From: Actinomycetes bacterium
Lineage (GTDB): Bacteria; Actinomycetota; Acidimicrobiia; Spongiisociales; UBA5794
DNA length: 17,900 bases
Assembly: GCA_023336875.1 (NCBI GenBank)
Contig: JAMBLH010000111.1
Span: 1 to 17,900 of the forward strand
Direction of reading: 5' to 3'
Under the pieces are notes generated by a model. It made no database searches, had not been told where the DNA came from, and saw only the letters and a list, made by a program, of their open reading frames with translations. A program made the translations under genes and the position numbers. Below, one piece after another: positions 17,088 to 17,900 of the stretch; position 1 is the first letter of the stretch; the number at the start of each line of letters is the position of its first letter.

Positions 17088-17174
17088 GAGGCACGAGGAT
17101 ACCCCTTTTGGTGTCTCCACCTGCAGTTCAAGGACCCCTGATTCATCGCCACCGAATCGCCGTACCATCTCCCG
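17088..17174. promoter_or_regulatory. Divergent rex/nuoA control region
   Basis: This 87-bp gap must hold the promoters of nuoA and rex unless nuoA transcription starts inside rex. Seen directly: TATCCT on the minus strand (17096-17101), 8 nt before nuoA; TACCAT on the plus strand (17163-17168), 6 nt before rex; a short palindrome GGTG-TCTC-CACC (17110-17121); ATCGCC repeated 11 bp apart (17145-17150 and 17156-17161); and a 5-bp inverted repeat GATTC/GAATC (17140-17158). Both hexamers fit the TANNNT -10 form and both distances fit leaderless mRNA. No good -35 element and no match to the usual Rex operator (TTGTGAA-N4-TTCACAA) was found. Promoter assignments are inference. Confidence 0.4.
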
Positions 17175-17792
17175 ATGAAGGCCAGAATCCCCGAAGCCAC
17201 GGTGGCCAGACTGCCCCGGTATCTGCGGTGTCTGACTGACATGGCCCATACCGCAAGCACCTGTTCATCCGAAGACCTTGCCGAGGCCGCTGGCGTGAAT
17301 TCCGCACAGGTCAGAAAGGACGTCTCCTACCTCGGCGCTCAAGGCACGAGAGGTGTCGGATACGATCACGAGGAACTCCGGTCCCAGATCCGCAAGGCGC
17401 TCGGCCTGACCATGCCCCACCCCGTGATCGTGATCGGCGCAGGCAACATGGGCACCGCCCTGACCAACTACAAGGGATTCAAGACGTGGGGTTTCGAGAT
17501 CGTTGCGGTCCTCGACATCGATGAGGACCGCATTGGTTCCCGAGTCGACGGTCTGACCGTCGAACCGCTACAGAATCTCGAGAAGATCATTGCGGCCAAG
17601 AACGTTGAAATCGGGATCCTTGCCACACCACCTGCTGCTGCTCAGTCGGTCGCGGATCGGCTCACGGCGGCAGGGGTCAATTCGATCCTCAATCTCGCCC
17701 CCACGATCCTCAAGACAGACGCCGAAGTATCGGTCCGCAGAGTCGATCTGTCGACAGAACTTGGAATCCTTGCGTTCCATCTACAGAGCTGA
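17175..17792 (+). CDS. rex: Redox-sensing transcriptional repressor Rex
   Basis: A 205-aa homodimeric repressor that senses NADH/NAD+. The N-terminus IPEATVARLPRYLR and the winged-helix segment DLAEAAGVNSAQVRKDVSYLG (about 34-54) followed by GTRGVGY are diagnostic. The Rossmann nucleotide-binding loop is GAGNMGTAL (88-96), followed by LDIDED (113-118). The C-terminal VDLSTELGILAFHLQS is the helix that swaps between subunits in Rex dimers. ATG 17175 starts exactly at the family N-terminus; no Shine-Dalgarno precedes it, so a leaderless message is possible. Rex is known to repress respiratory genes, including nuo in Streptomyces, when NADH is low relative to NAD+; its divergent position beside nuoA suggests direct control here. 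Confidence 0.96.
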   Translation: MKARIPEATVARLPRYLRCLTDMAHTASTCSSEDLAEAAGVNSAQVRKDVSYLGAQGTRGVGYDHEELRSQIRKALGLTMPHPVIVIGAGNMGTALTNYKGFKTWGFEIVAVLDIDEDRIGSRVDGLTVEPLQNLEKIIAAKNVEIGILATPPAAAQSVADRLTAAGVNSILNLAPTILKTDAEVSVRRVDLSTELGILAFHLQS

Positions 17793-17799
17793 GGGTTCC

Positions 17800-17900
17800 C
17801 TAAACCTCGTCCGATTCGTAGCGGCTCAGGGCCGTGAGGAACATCAACAGCAATACCAGCGAGCCGGCAGTCATCGCAATCGCTGGGAGCCTGACTTGAA
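17800..17900 (-). CDS. C-terminal end of an unidentified membrane protein (5' part outside window)
   Basis: A minus-strand frame is open from the right edge to a TAG at 17800-17802. It shows 32 residues: a hydrophobic stretch of about 20 (LPAIAMTAGSLVLLLMFLTA), then a short polar tail ending in YESDEV. This looks like a last transmembrane helix with a cytoplasmic end. It converges with rex, with only 7 bp between the two stop codons. Too little is visible to name a family, and chance coding is not excluded. Confidence 0.4.
   Translation of the reverse strand, partial: QVRLPAIAMTAGSLVLLLMFLTALSRYESDEV

Noticed and set aside
17107..17124. Canonical Rex operator centred on the GGTG-TCTC-CACC palindrome
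   Set aside because: Aligned to TTGTGAA-N4-TTCACAA it matches at too few positions to be called a Rex site; kept only as a weak candidate.
17088..17249. Upstream extension of nuoA across the intergenic region
   Set aside because: It would overlap the rex start and add 54 residues with no family similarity; ATG 17087 gives the canonical N-terminus.

Overview
The window holds a complete 14-subunit respiratory complex I (NADH:quinone oxidoreductase) operon. It reads nuoA-B-C-D-E-F-G-H-I-J-K-L-M-N on the minus strand, from about 17087 down to 2477, in the standard bacterial order. All reading frames are intact. Neighbouring genes overlap by 1-20 nt or are separated by at most 10 nt, which suggests one translationally coupled transcript. 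NuoC and NuoD are separate genes. The redox sensor gene rex lies divergently upstream of nuoA, with 87 bp between the two starts. Only the last 32 codons of a further minus-strand gene are visible beyond rex.

Downstream of nuoN, and overlapping its end, is a fifteenth minus-strand gene. It encodes a membrane protein with an export signal, a bactofilin-like beta-repeat domain, five predicted membrane helices and an acidic, proline-rich cytoplasmic tail. Converging on it from the left edge is a plus-strand DUF222/HNH nuclease gene of the 13E12 type, whose 5' end is outside the window. The convergent junction (1039-1077) carries two tandem 20-bp hairpin units that may end transcription from both sides.

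The organism is probably an actinobacterium. The sequence is fairly GC-rich, DUF222/HNH proteins are typical of that phylum, a Rex-complex I link is known there, and -10-like hexamers sit at leaderless distance from both divergent starts. A deep lineage such as Acidimicrobiia is possible, but that is inference.

Functionally, NuoE/F/G form the NADH-oxidising arm, NuoB/C/D/I carry electrons to quinone, and NuoA/H/J/K/L/M/N form the proton-pumping membrane arm. Rex, which senses NADH/NAD+, is placed to control the operon. Most of the window is ordinary housekeeping DNA. The points worth a second look are the bactofilin-like gene coupled to nuoN, the loss of all four N7 cluster ligands in NuoG, the compact rex/nuoA control region without a canonical Rex operator, and the tandem hairpin repeat. 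I saw no tRNA, rRNA, CRISPR array, insertion sequence or replication origin.
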